Shown: positions 7,695 to 15,624, numbered from the stretch's first letter. The stretch is DNA of 24,263 nucleotides from CAYHVK01 sp964360255 (GCA_964360255.1 CAYHVK010000027.1:1-24263); one strand, 5' to 3'. The notes: generated from the letters alone by a model not told the origin. Numbers and translations are program-made.

Positions 7695-9185
7695 TTACTT
7701 TTCTTTCTCGCCGGCTCCGTAACCGCCGCCACCTGCGGCCAAAACCCAAAGCTGGTCCCCCGCTTCAAGTTTCATTGTCCCGCTTGATGCGAGTTTGATC
7801 TTATTCGACTGTGTCCCGTCTTCTTTGCGATCAGAGGCTTTAAGTAAAATAAGCTCGGGGCCAAGTGCCGCTTTGCCGCCACTTGTGCCGAGAGGTTTAT
7901 CAACTGAATCCGTCATGCTCCATACAAGTTCGGCCGGAGCCAGCAGGCGATAAGTTTTCGCCATACCATCGCCACCAACGTATTTGCCAGCTCCGCCAGA
8001 GTTGGCGCGGTAACCTGTTGATTCAATCATGACCGGATAACGACGCTCAATCTCTTCAATAGAAGTATTGAGGCGAGCCCGCCACCAAAGCGAGTGACCA
8101 TTAATACCAGCACCAGTGGCAGAAGCCCCCGAACCCGGATGAGCGCGATCATAAAATCTTTGCCCACTAGAAAAACGAAGTTCAAAAGCGCAATGAGAAG
8201 CGCCGCCAATGCCAACGGCGCGATGTTTATCAATAGCGCTGAGAGTTTGCAGAGCTAAATTGGCCACCACATCTAAACCGTCGGTCAGCCCAAGGGCCAC
8301 AGGTTTCGGAAAATTCGAGTTTACGATTGTGCCTTTTGGAGCAATAACTTCCACCACGCTGACCGAGCCCGCATTCAGCGGAATATCTTTGCGGGTGAAG
8401 GCGAATAAGGCTCCAACGCAAGCGCCGAAGGTCGCAGCAAAGGTCAGAAAGTGAGTTTGGCCCGCATCACTGCCAGAGAAATCAAAGATCACTTTATTCT
8501 CATGAACTTCAGTGCGCAGTTTGAGTTTTTCTTTCGCCGTGATTTCGAATTCAATACGCGGCGATTCGCCTTGGGCCATTTCGTGAATGACTTCAAGAGT
8601 TTTTTTATTTGAAAGCTTTAAAAATTCTTTAATTAAATTTTTATTGAGATCAATACCGGCTTCGCGCAGAGATTCTTTGAGCTGCGTTTTGATAAAAAGA
8701 AGCTTTTTAATCGCCGTCGGTAAAGCTTCACGCAGCTCGAGCGGAAACTGTGGGTGGGCCGACATAGCGCTGAGAATATCTTTATTGAGCTCGCCATTCA
8801 GCATAATCGGAGTGGGTGGTATTCGGATGCCCTCATCATCGAGTTTCGTAGAGTTAGTAATGCGAGGCTTTAATGCGAGCTTAACGGCCACCAATAAATC
8901 AGCGGTTTTACCGCCGCTTAAAGAAAGGCCAGTAACAAGAGAGAAATTCGATAAAATTCCCCCGCCGCTGTAAGGGTCGTTGCAAAGGCCTACATCTCCG
9001 TCGCCCAGTTGCAAATACTGCATGCAAGTCAGGCTTGTCGCGGGGAGAGTGGCAATATCAGCTAAAGTTTCAGAGCGAATATAAAGTGCATCACCATCGG
9101 TTGATAGTACAGCTGAGCGTGAACTATCGCGAAGTGAGTTGTTTAAAATATGATGAAGCTGGGTGAAGATAAAAGCGTTTTTCAT
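7695..9185 (-). CDS. Hydantoinase B/oxoprolinase family protein (HyuB-like), degenerate
   Basis: 496 residues against ~520-580 for typical HyuB. Family landmarks are NDPYSGGG (69-76, canonical NDPYxGGTH), DDEGIRIPP (117-124), NSGGAGKYVGGDGM and the terminal GGGGYG. The usual N-terminal block of HyuB is shortened, and the histidine/aspartate motif normally found between the NDPY region and the EGxxIPP segment (RAHHADIGG) is not visible; KPRITNSTK stands there. Start ATG 9185 lies three bases after the stop of the upstream HyuA-like gene, so both form one operon. In active enzymes A and B subunits hydrolyse N-methylhydantoin, 5-oxoproline or carboxylate related ketones. Here catalysis is doubtful, and the assignment is at family level only. 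Confidence 0.85.
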   Translation of the reverse strand: MKNAFIFTQLHHILNNSLRDSSRSAVLSTDGDALYIRSETLADIATLPATSLTCMQYLQLGDGDVGLCNDPYSGGGILSNFSLVTGLSLSGGKTADLLVAVKLALKPRITNSTKLDDEGIRIPPTPIMLNGELNKDILSAMSAHPQFPLELREALPTAIKKLLFIKTQLKESLREAGIDLNKNLIKEFLKLSNKKTLEVIHEMAQGESPRIEFEITAKEKLKLRTEVHENKVIFDFSGSDAGQTHFLTFAATFGACVGALFAFTRKDIPLNAGSVSVVEVIAPKGTIVNSNFPKPVALGLTDGLDVVANLALQTLSAIDKHRAVGIGGASHCAFELRFSSGQRFYDRAHPGSGASATGAGINGHSLWWRARLNTSIEEIERRYPVMIESTGYRANSGGAGKYVGGDGMAKTYRLLAPAELVWSMTDSVDKPLGTSGGKAALGPELILLKASDRKEDGTQSNKIKLASSGTMKLEAGDQLWVLAAGGGGYGAGEKEK

Positions 9186-9188
9186 TTT

Positions 9189-10580
9189 TTAATCTCGTCC
9201 CGCATCTTGAGTCAGGATATCAGCGAGATAAAACTCTTCGTCAGACTTTTGATCAGCCAGAATGAAATTCGATTCAATTTTTAATTGCTTAAAGATTTGA
9301 TAAGCCATTTTAGAAAGGGGGCCCACCAGAGTTACTTTTTTGCCCTCATTCCAATTCGAAATCTGGCTGTACCAGGCAATGCCAGCGCTTTTTAAAAGTT
9401 CTTCGCTGGGAGTTAAATCTGAATGCGTCGACTTCGCGTAAGCTTTAAAAGAGTCAGTGATTTTCTTATTCGTCTTCTCATTCATTCTCTCGCTGAGCCC
9501 ATCCACCTGCGTAAGATCGTAAACGGAAGCCATTGCATCCATAAGAGTAGGGTGCACTCCGCGACCTAGACAAATCGGGCCTGGTTCGCTATCGGCTTTA
9601 TTTGTTGACCAATCGAGTGCGCCCCAGAAATTCGTCTCAAGGCGCTGAAAAGGAGAGGGCTGAAGTGTAGCCGGAGTAAAGCTCTGCGCGCTCACCCAGC
9701 CTAACGAACTTAAAGTACGATAGTTGGTTGGCACAGGAGTCAAAACTTCAAAATCTTCAAGGCCGCAGTAAATCGTCGGCTTCGCGCTTGGTACTTTTAT
9801 TTTGTCACCTAACGAAACATAATTTTTTTCGTTGAGCCATTGTCTTTGGCCCTCTAAGAACTGCAAAAGAGGAGTTTGCGCAAAATGAATTTTTTCTGCG
9901 TTTACGCCTAACTCAGTGAGAGTTTTTAAAATCAGTTCAAATTTTTCTTTTAAAAATGGGTCGACGTAAGCATTTAAAATAGCAGACCAGAACCGTGGGC
10001 GCTCTTCGTTGTCGCTTGAATATTCGTGGCTGGCATAGACGGTAAAGCCTTTGCTGCGAAAAAAAATGGCAGCGGCCTTTTCATTTTCAGGGTTTTTATA
10101 AGAGTGCAAAAAGCCGATGGCCACATGAGTGACTTCGCTCATTTTTAATTTTTCAGCTAAAAATTCTAATTCTTCAGCTGGCGGAACTTTTACGACCTGA
10201 CCGCTAGCGTCTGTGCGCTCACTGAGACCGAAGATCATTTCTTTTTGTAAAGCCGATGCGGTTTTCTTCAGCTCCACCGACCAGTGCTCGGGGCTCATTG
10301 GCAAATTCATATCCAGCCAAGACTCTAAACCGTTAGTAGTAATGAAAGCGGGCGAGCTGCCTATTTTTCTCTCGGTCACAAGCCACGGAAGTTTCGTGCG
10401 AATTTCAATTTTTGCAACTTCATTAAGTTCAGCCTGATGAGGCGTTAATAAGCTACGGAACTGGCTATCAATCGAATTAAGAGAGTACGCCATCCTTTTG
10501 GATTTCTTGTGGGAGATCTCGATAAACGAGCGGCCGATATAGATCCCGAGAACATTAGACATCGACCTAATATAGTTCAT
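9189..10580 (-). CDS. Hydantoinase A/oxoprolinase family protein (HyuA-like), short and degenerate
   Basis: 463 residues against ~690 for HyuA. Homology is supported by SPAFITTNGLESWLD (canonical LITTxGFxDxL), HVAIGFLHSYKNPENEKAA (156-170 region), FWSAILNAYVDPFL (198-210) and EPGPICLGRGVHPTLMDAM (332-350, canonical DPGPACYGRGGxxPTxTDAN). The two nucleotide-phosphate motifs are altered: LGIYIGRSF (11-19) replaces GIDVGGTFTD, and IYCGLEDFEVL (270-280) replaces the DxGGTxxDV motif. ATP hydrolysis is therefore unlikely. Family alignment would favour the second methionine (10562), but neither start has a strong ribosome binding site. First gene of the operon with the HyuB-like gene. Confidence 0.82.
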   Translation of the reverse strand: MNYIRSMSNVLGIYIGRSFIEISHKKSKRMAYSLNSIDSQFRSLLTPHQAELNEVAKIEIRTKLPWLVTERKIGSSPAFITTNGLESWLDMNLPMSPEHWSVELKKTASALQKEMIFGLSERTDASGQVVKVPPAEELEFLAEKLKMSEVTHVAIGFLHSYKNPENEKAAAIFFRSKGFTVYASHEYSSDNEERPRFWSAILNAYVDPFLKEKFELILKTLTELGVNAEKIHFAQTPLLQFLEGQRQWLNEKNYVSLGDKIKVPSAKPTIYCGLEDFEVLTPVPTNYRTLSSLGWVSAQSFTPATLQPSPFQRLETNFWGALDWSTNKADSEPGPICLGRGVHPTLMDAMASVYDLTQVDGLSERMNEKTNKKITDSFKAYAKSTHSDLTPSEELLKSAGIAWYSQISNWNEGKKVTLVGPLSKMAYQIFKQLKIESNFILADQKSDEEFYLADILTQDAGRD

Positions 10581-10591
10581 AGATTCTTAAA

Positions 10592-10621
10592 TTGGCTCTT
10601 ATGATGCACTGTTACCATAAT
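10592..10621 (+). promoter_or_regulatory. Candidate sigma70-type promoter for cmk
   Basis: TTGGCT at 10592-10597, spacer of 18, CATAAT at 10616-10621. The -10 matches TATAAT at five of six positions and the -35 matches at four. It lies in the divergent gap between the hyuA-like gene and cmk and would give a 5' leader of about 70 bases. Confidence 0.4.
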
Positions 10622-10701
10622 TTAATTTCTATTATTTTTCTTAGACAGATTGAGGGGAGTTCAGGCACCTTTCTGAAGTGATTCGCAAAGGTAATGAAAC
10701 A

Positions 10702-11355
10702 ATGATTGTAACAATAGATGGCCCAGCAGCTTCTGGTAAAACAACGGTCAGCCGTGCGCTCGCGACTGATCTTGGTTGGTCTTGGGTATCAACTGGCGCC
10801 TTCTATCGTGGTTTAGCCTACGTGGCTCAAAGACTTAAAATTCCTTTAGATGATGAGAATCAATTAGCCGACCTCTGCCATTCTGATGTGTGGAGCGTTC
10901 AAATGTCGCTCGATAACACTCGCGTGTTCTTTCAGGGCGAAGACGTATCAGCTGGTATATACAGTGAAGAGAATGGTTCGGCCGCGAGCCAAGTGAGCCG
11001 TCACCCGAAGGTTCGTGTTAATTTATTAGAAGCTCAGCGTGGCCTCGCAGACCGTCTTGTAGGTCTAGTGGCCGAAGGCCGCGACTGCGGAACGGTCGTA
11101 TTCCCAGCCGCTCATGTGAAAATTTACCTCGTGGCCGACAGTGAAAGCCGCGCTTTCAGACGCTCTCAGGAGCAGGGGAGCAATTTCGAAGAAATCAAAA
11201 AAGCTCAATCATTAAGAGACCTTTCAGACACTTCTCGGGCCGTTGCGCCCCTTCAGGCGCCAGCCGATGCTCATATCGTTGATACGAGTGAGATGAGTCT
11301 ACCTCAAGTCGTTGAAAAGATTCGCACTATCGTCAGAAAAGAGCTTGAGCTCTGA
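10702..11355 (+). CDS. cmk: Cytidylate kinase (CMP/dCMP kinase)
   Basis: Phosphorylates CMP and dCMP with ATP. Walker A GPAASGKTT starts at residue 7, STGAFYRGLAY is the substrate-binding segment (canonical DTGAMYR), AEGRDCGTVVFP matches the family GRDIGTVVFP with cysteine for isoleucine, and the C-terminus shows SRAVAPLQAPADAHIVDTSE (canonical SPLxxAxDAxxIDT). ATG 10702 is preferred over the upstream GTG 10678: AAAGG lies about ten bases before it, and the family begins directly with the IxIDGPxxSGK strand; this gives 217 residues. It stands directly before rpsA, a classic conserved pair. Confidence 0.95.
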   Translation: MIVTIDGPAASGKTTVSRALATDLGWSWVSTGAFYRGLAYVAQRLKIPLDDENQLADLCHSDVWSVQMSLDNTRVFFQGEDVSAGIYSEENGSAASQVSRHPKVRVNLLEAQRGLADRLVGLVAEGRDCGTVVFPAAHVKIYLVADSESRAFRRSQEQGSNFEEIKKAQSLRDLSDTSRAVAPLQAPADAHIVDTSEMSLPQVVEKIRTIVRKELEL

Positions 11356-11378
11356 CCTGAAGCCTTTTATAAGTTTTG

Positions 11379-11395
11379 TTCCTAATAGTTAGGAA
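11379..11395 (+). promoter_or_regulatory. Small dyad in the cmk-rpsA leader
   Basis: TTCCTAA-TAG-TTAGGAA forms a perfect 7-bp hairpin about 70 bases before the rpsA ribosome binding site. No U-tract follows, so it is not a terminator. It could be part of a leader structure used for S1 autoregulation as known in E. coli, but this is speculation. Confidence 0.35.
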
Positions 11396-11464
11396 ACCGG
11401 AGAATAACACCTTTAATGGCTTGGCTTGTCGTTTTTGAGTGGAGTTCCCATCAGGAGGTAATAT

Positions 11465-13294
11465 TTGAAAATGACTGAAAATAACGGATCTGCCAACAAA
11501 GCTAAAGCCAAGGCGAAGGTACAACGCGAGAAACTTCTCGCAGCACTCGACCAAGAGGATGCAAGCATCCCAAGTAATCCATCACTTTTTCCGATGGACA
11601 ATAAGAACTCTGAATCTTTTGAAACCCTTTTCTCTGCTACAGAAGAAAAAGGCGCTTTCAAAGTTGGAGAAGTCGTAAGCGGACGCGTAGTTGAAGTACA
11701 AGACGATTATGTCCTTGTCGATATCAACTATAAATCTGAAGGACTTATTCCAATTTCTGAATTCCGAGTGGTCGAAGGACTTCGCGATATTAAGGTTGGT
11801 CAGGACATTCAGGTCTACATCGATAAAATCGAGAACGAGAACGGTATGGTTGTATTGTCGAAAGACAAAGCCGACATGCTAAGAGCTTGGGACGATATTT
11901 CTCGTGCAGCTGAGAACGAAGAAGTGATTGAAGGAACAGTTATCGCCAAAGTTAAGGGCGGTTTAAGTGTAGACATCGGCGTTAAGGCCTTCTTGCCTGG
12001 CAGCCAAATTGATCTACGCCCAGTTCGGAACATGGATCACTACATCGGCAAAGTTTATAAATTTAAAGTTATTAAGTTCAACAAACGTCGCGGAAACATC
12101 GTGCTTTCTCGCCGTGCGCTTCTAGAACAAGAACGCGAAAGCCTACGCACTCAGACTCTTGATCAAATGAAAGAGGGTTCGATTGTTAAGGGTATCGTTA
12201 AGAACATCACAGACTACGGAGCCTTTATTGATCTCGGTGGTATGGATGGTCTTCTCCACATTACAGACATGAGCTGGGGCCGTATTAAGCATCCATCTGA
12301 AATGTTAAATGTTGGCGACGAAATCGACGTTCGCGTACTTAAGTTTGACGACTCGAAAGAGCGCGTCAGCTTAGGCCTCAAGCAGTTGAAAGACGATCCT
12401 TGGGCCAATGTTCAAGAAACTTACAAAGCCGGAGCTAAAGTTAAAGGTAAAGTTGTCAGCTTGACTGACTACGGATCTTTCATCGAGTTAGCTGAAGGCA
12501 TTGAAGGCTTGATTCACGTTTCTGAAATGAGCTGGGCAAAACGCGTGAAGCACCCTTCTCAAGTTCTTAAACAAGACCAAGAAGTTGAAGTTCAAGTTCT
12601 CGAAGTTGACATGGCCAACCGCCGTATCAGCCTCGGTATGAAACAGCTTCAACCGAACCCATGGGTTGAATTAAAAGAATCTTATCCACCAGGAACAATC
12701 ATCGAAGGCGAAATCAAATCAATTACTGATTTCGGCGTATTCGTTGGTGTTGAAGAAGGTATTGACGGTCTCGTTCATATTTCTGACTTCTCTTGGACAA
12801 AACGTGTGAACCATCCATCTGAAATGTACGCTAAAGGTCAAAAGATCCGCGCGGTTGTTTTAGGTGTAGACATCGACAACGAGCGTTTCAGCTTAGGCGT
12901 GAAACAGCTTGAACAAGATCCATGGTCACAAATTGAAACTAAATACCCAATCGGCTCACAACATAATGTTAAAGTTATGAAGCTGGCTGATTTCGGTGTG
13001 TTTGTTCAACTTGAAGAGAACATTGAAGGCTTGATCCACATTTCTGAGCTTGCTAACAAGCGCGTTGAAAAACCAGATGATGTTGTGAAAGTAGACGACA
13101 CTGTACTTGCAGAGATTATCACGATCGATAAAGATGCTCGCAAAATCGCGCTCAGCGTGAAACTTGTGAAGCTTCGTGAAGCTAAAGCCGATGTTGCTGA
13201 TTACGCTAAAAAAGCGTCAGCTACAGCGAAAACAAGCTTCGGCGATCTTTTCGGTGATGCTCTAAAAGACATCGCGAAAAAAGACGAACAATAG
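11465..13294 (+). CDS. rpsA: 30S ribosomal protein S1
   Basis: Binds mRNA on the 30S subunit and helps initiation. Six S1 (OB-fold) repeats are visible at about residues 66-137, 153-220, 238-308, 323-395, 410-482 and 497-566; repeats 3-5 are the most alike (ITDYGAF, GLIHVSEMSW, HPSQ) and each of them ends in a KQL-xx-xPW element. The ~65-residue lysine/alanine- and serine-rich N-terminal extension is longer than that of E. coli S1. A strong AGGAGG at 11453-11458 is six bases from TTG 11465 and twelve from ATG 11471; spacing favours TTG, codon preference favours ATG (two residues shorter). cmk is directly upstream. Confidence 0.96.
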   Translation: MKMTENNGSANKAKAKAKVQREKLLAALDQEDASIPSNPSLFPMDNKNSESFETLFSATEEKGAFKVGEVVSGRVVEVQDDYVLVDINYKSEGLIPISEFRVVEGLRDIKVGQDIQVYIDKIENENGMVVLSKDKADMLRAWDDISRAAENEEVIEGTVIAKVKGGLSVDIGVKAFLPGSQIDLRPVRNMDHYIGKVYKFKVIKFNKRRGNIVLSRRALLEQERESLRTQTLDQMKEGSIVKGIVKNITDYGAFIDLGGMDGLLHITDMSWGRIKHPSEMLNVGDEIDVRVLKFDDSKERVSLGLKQLKDDPWANVQETYKAGAKVKGKVVSLTDYGSFIELAEGIEGLIHVSEMSWAKRVKHPSQVLKQDQEVEVQVLEVDMANRRISLGMKQLQPNPWVELKESYPPGTIIEGEIKSITDFGVFVGVEEGIDGLVHISDFSWTKRVNHPSEMYAKGQKIRAVVLGVDIDNERFSLGVKQLEQDPWSQIETKYPIGSQHNVKVMKLADFGVFVQLEENIEGLIHISELANKRVEKPDDVVKVDDTVLAEIITIDKDARKIALSVKLVKLREAKADVADYAKKASATAKTSFGDLFGDALKDIAKKDEQ

Positions 13295-13314
13295 GTACGG
13301 GATACCTTATAACG

Positions 13315-13337
13315 CGTCCGAGATAATTTCTCGGACG
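13315..13337 (+). terminator. Hairpin downstream of rpsA (first)
   Basis: CGTCCGAGA-TAATT-TCTCGGACG gives a 9-bp perfect stem 20 bases after the rpsA stop, followed by TTTAATAG. The U-tract is short; it may work together with the next hairpin. Confidence 0.55.
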
Positions 13338-13355
13338 TTTAATAGTTAGAACCTG

Positions 13356-13382
13356 AAACCCGAGAGAAATCTCGGGTTTTTG
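13356..13382 (+). terminator. Intrinsic terminator downstream of rpsA (second)
   Basis: AAACCCGAGA, a GAAA tetraloop, then TCTCGGGTTT and further T residues: a 10-bp stem with a stable GNRA loop and a T-run. This is the best terminator in the window. A third dyad follows at 13383-13404 (CTTTTTACAT-CC-ATGTAAAAAG). Confidence 0.85.
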
Positions 13383-13566
13383 CTTTTTACATCCATGTAA
13401 AAAGCCCCTTACTGTAAGAATCTCTTTTCGGAGACGTCGACTATTGAGAAGGTTTTTCAGAATTAGTGTCGCGGTCGGTTCGCTCTTGAGCTCGGTCATC
13501 TGATCGGTTAGAACCCAAATCATCAATACCCATTTTGTGGGTTAAAATTTAACAAAGGATCTTTTT

Positions 13567-14100
13567 GTGAAACTCCTTTCTGCGTCTATCGCCCTTTTTG
13601 TCTTAATGAGTATCACTACGATTTCAGCTCACGCTGAAAATTATGGCTCAAAACTGAGCTGTGAGACTTTAACGAAAGGTGAATACGATCTTTCTTTGAA
13701 AGTTGAAGTGAGAGACTATTACACATATGAAAATACGCTTCCGGGTGATGAGGGTGTCGAGATTATCGGCGCGATGAAAGACCTCTCTGTCTCAGCGGCA
13801 TTCACAGATTACGACGGTGTTGCAAAAACAGAGACTGGCCGTCGCGATTACGTTCAAAGTGACCGCAAATACGCTCCTTATAAGTATAAGAACACTCTTC
13901 GATTCAATTTCGACGAGCTGACAAACACTGAAACGTTCGGTGATTTTTCGCCAAGCGATTCGTGCTCAATCAACTTTATGCTGCCGAAAGATGCCGAGAA
14001 ACTCGGAGCATTCAAGGCTTACGCAGTCGTGAACTGTGATCAAAGTGGCGGTTCGCAAACTTTGGCGTGCACACTGACTCCGAACAAGAAAAGCGAATAA
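13567..14100 (+). CDS. Exported protein of unknown function
   Basis: 177 residues beginning with GTG 13567; AAAGGA eight to thirteen bases upstream is the ribosome binding site. A classic Sec signal peptide of 23 residues ends in SAHA before ENYG. The mature part is hydrophilic, has four cysteines (LSCE, DSCS, VNCD, LACT) that could form two disulfides, and alternating beta-like stretches (YDLSLKVEV, LSVSAAF). It looks like a soluble periplasmic or secreted beta-rich protein. It is flanked by the rpsA terminators upstream and an unrelated small gene downstream, so it is likely monocistronic. No family recognised. Confidence 0.75.
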   Translation: MKLLSASIALFVLMSITTISAHAENYGSKLSCETLTKGEYDLSLKVEVRDYYTYENTLPGDEGVEIIGAMKDLSVSAAFTDYDGVAKTETGRRDYVQSDRKYAPYKYKNTLRFNFDELTNTETFGDFSPSDSCSINFMLPKDAEKLGAFKAYAVVNCDQSGGSQTLACTLTPNKKSE

Positions 14101-14230
14101 GAAATCAATTTAGAATTGTCCGTAAGCGGCGCTTTGAGTTGTCCGGGCCGTCTTGCGCTTGCATGTTTAATTGCAGCTGAGACGGTGTTTGATCTTTGCA
14201 GTGTCAGTCTCCCAAAAGAGGAGGCTGGAT

Positions 14231-14542
14231 ATGTCGAATGCATTGAAGTATATTAAAGATCTAGAAGCAGCGGGTTTTCAAAGAAGCCAAGCTGAGGCTC
14301 AAGTTCAAATGGTTTTAGATGCCATAGAAGGTGATCTGGTGACGAAACACGATTTTGCTGTTTTCAAAGAGCATGTGGATAATCGATTTGCACAGTCCGA
14401 GGCTCGAATGGATAACCGATTTACTCAGGTCTATGCACAGATTAAAGAGTCTGAGTTCCGCACCATCACACGCCTTGGAATTCTTAACGTCAGCACAATA
14501 TCGATAGCTGTTGCCATACTGGCGTGGCTGATAAAAGTCTAA
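14231..14542 (+). CDS. Short coiled-coil protein with C-terminal membrane tail (DUF1640/CCDC90-like)
   Basis: 103 residues from ATG 14231, chosen because AGAGGAGG lies about seven bases upstream; the longer in-frame extension to 14171 lacks this. The N-terminal segment KYIKDLEAAGFQRSQAEAQ followed by LVTKHDF and a heptad-like helix (NRFAQSEARMDNRFTQVYAQI) resembles bacterial DUF1640/CCDC90-type proteins. The last ~20 residues (ISIAVAILAWLIKV) are hydrophobic, giving a tail anchor. In other bacteria such small genes have no settled role; the mitochondrial relatives include the calcium uniporter regulator MCUR1. Family assignment is from pattern memory and should be read as likely rather than certain. 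Confidence 0.7.
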   Translation: MSNALKYIKDLEAAGFQRSQAEAQVQMVLDAIEGDLVTKHDFAVFKEHVDNRFAQSEARMDNRFTQVYAQIKESEFRTITRLGILNVSTISIAVAILAWLIKV

Positions 14543-14549
14543 GTTGCCT

Positions 14550-14579
14550 AAGAGGTTCGCGCACAGCGCGTTACCTCTT
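14550..14579 (+). terminator. Hairpin after the coiled-coil gene
   Basis: AAGAGGT-t-CGCGC, loop ACA, GCGCG-tt-ACCTCTT: 12 paired bases with one small internal loop, eight bases after the stop at 14542. CCTGACATTG follows, so there is no U-tract. A weak or Rho-assisted terminator is plausible. Confidence 0.5.
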
Positions 14580-14607
14580 CCTGACATTGTTATACCTGTA
14601 CGCCTAG

Positions 14608-14635
14608 TTGACGGCTGAACATGAGGTTGTAAACT
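14608..14635 (+). promoter_or_regulatory. Candidate sigma70-type promoter for the sppA operon
   Basis: TTGACG at 14608-14613, 16-base spacer, TAAACT at 14630-14635. The -35 matches consensus at five of six positions, the -10 at four. It lies between the hairpin at 14550 and sppA, giving a leader of about 30 bases with a small AGAGC/GCTCT dyad at 14639-14655. Confidence 0.5.
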
Positions 14636-14671
14636 AAGAGAGCAAAATTCGCTCTTTAGAAAGCAGGCATC

Positions 14672-15607
14672 ATGCGTAAAACAATCGGTACTATTTTTAT
14701 TATTATCACTATTGGAATGGTCGCTAGCTGCGTAATCATGACAAGTCGTTTCGCTGATGAAATCACAGGCGGCGGGTCGGGCCCACTTATTAAGAAATCA
14801 ATTCTGTCTTTAGAAATCGACGGCATCATTATGGATAGCGATGATTTTGTCGAGGCTCTACGCAAATATGCAAAAGAAGATGAAATCAAAGGTGTGCTTA
14901 TTAGAGTGAATTCTCCGGGTGGAGTTGTTGGCCCCAGCCAAGAAATGTACGCAGAAATTAAACGTGTTCGCGATGTATTGAAAAAGCCAGTGGTGGTTTC
15001 AATGGGCGGGCTTGCGGCGAGTGGAGCGTACTACGCTTCAGTGGGTGCCACTAAGATTCTCACGAATCCAGGCACTATGGTTGGATCTATCGGCGTAATT
15101 ATGGAATTCGCTAACTTAGAAAAACTTTACGACTGGGCGAAAATCAAACGCTACACGATTAAAACGGGTGCTTATAAAGATAGCGGTGCTGAGTATCGTG
15201 AAATGCGTGATGATGAAAGACTTCTCTTTCAACAAATGGCAGATGAAGTTTTAGGCCAGTTTAAAGCAGCCATCGCCGAAGGTCGTAAAATGGATCCGGC
15301 CAAAGTGACTCAATATGCTGATGGTCGCGTGTTCACTGGTGAGACGGCTGTGAAATTGGGTTTTGCCGATGAAATCGGGACCTTTCAGGATGCCATTCGC
15401 ACTGTTGGTCAGCTTTCGGGGATTGGTGAAGAGCCAGAATTATTTGAGCCGCCCAAAAAACGTCCATCACTCAGCGAGATTTTTGCTGAGATAGCAACAA
15501 ACCTTAAAGGCTTCGGAGTCGAAGGCACAATTAATCAAATGCTTCGCCCTGAGCTTTTAGGTCGTCCATTATTTTTAATGCCGGGCTCTTATCAGGGAAG
15601 CCATTAA
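14672..15607 (+). CDS. sppA: Signal peptide peptidase SppA, short (36K) type
   Basis: Membrane-bound serine protease degrading leftover signal peptides. 311 residues, the single-domain form found in Bacillus, not the double-length E. coli protein. The Ser/Lys dyad is S117 in MGGLAASGAYYAS and K169 in KTGAYKDSG; their 52-residue spacing equals that of the B. subtilis enzyme. VNSPGGVV and NPGTMVGSIGVI are further signatures. The N-terminal hydrophobic segment (5-23) contains VASC, a lipobox-like sequence at C20, so it may be a lipoprotein instead of a transmembrane protein. First gene of an operon with the HIT, epimerase-like and rhomboid genes. Confidence 0.93.
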   Translation: MRKTIGTIFIIITIGMVASCVIMTSRFADEITGGGSGPLIKKSILSLEIDGIIMDSDDFVEALRKYAKEDEIKGVLIRVNSPGGVVGPSQEMYAEIKRVRDVLKKPVVVSMGGLAASGAYYASVGATKILTNPGTMVGSIGVIMEFANLEKLYDWAKIKRYTIKTGAYKDSGAEYREMRDDERLLFQQMADEVLGQFKAAIAEGRKMDPAKVTQYADGRVFTGETAVKLGFADEIGTFQDAIRTVGQLSGIGEEPELFEPPKKRPSLSEIFAEIATNLKGFGVEGTINQMLRPELLGRPLFLMPGSYQGSH

Positions 15608-15624
15608 ATTATGAGGACTCAGTG

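Noticed and set aside
8587..8973. 128-codon ORF antisense to the HyuB-like gene
   Set aside because: Shadow frame; no ribosome binding site, and the opposite strand carries family motifs.
13221..13526. 101-codon minus ORF across the rpsA terminators
   Set aside because: Reads through the terminator hairpins and the rpsA C-terminus; composition is not protein-like.
13441..13533. 30-codon minus-strand ORF MGIDDLGSNRSDDRAQ...
   Set aside because: Hydrophilic and coherent looking, but no ribosome binding site, an in-frame stop just upstream, and no independent support.
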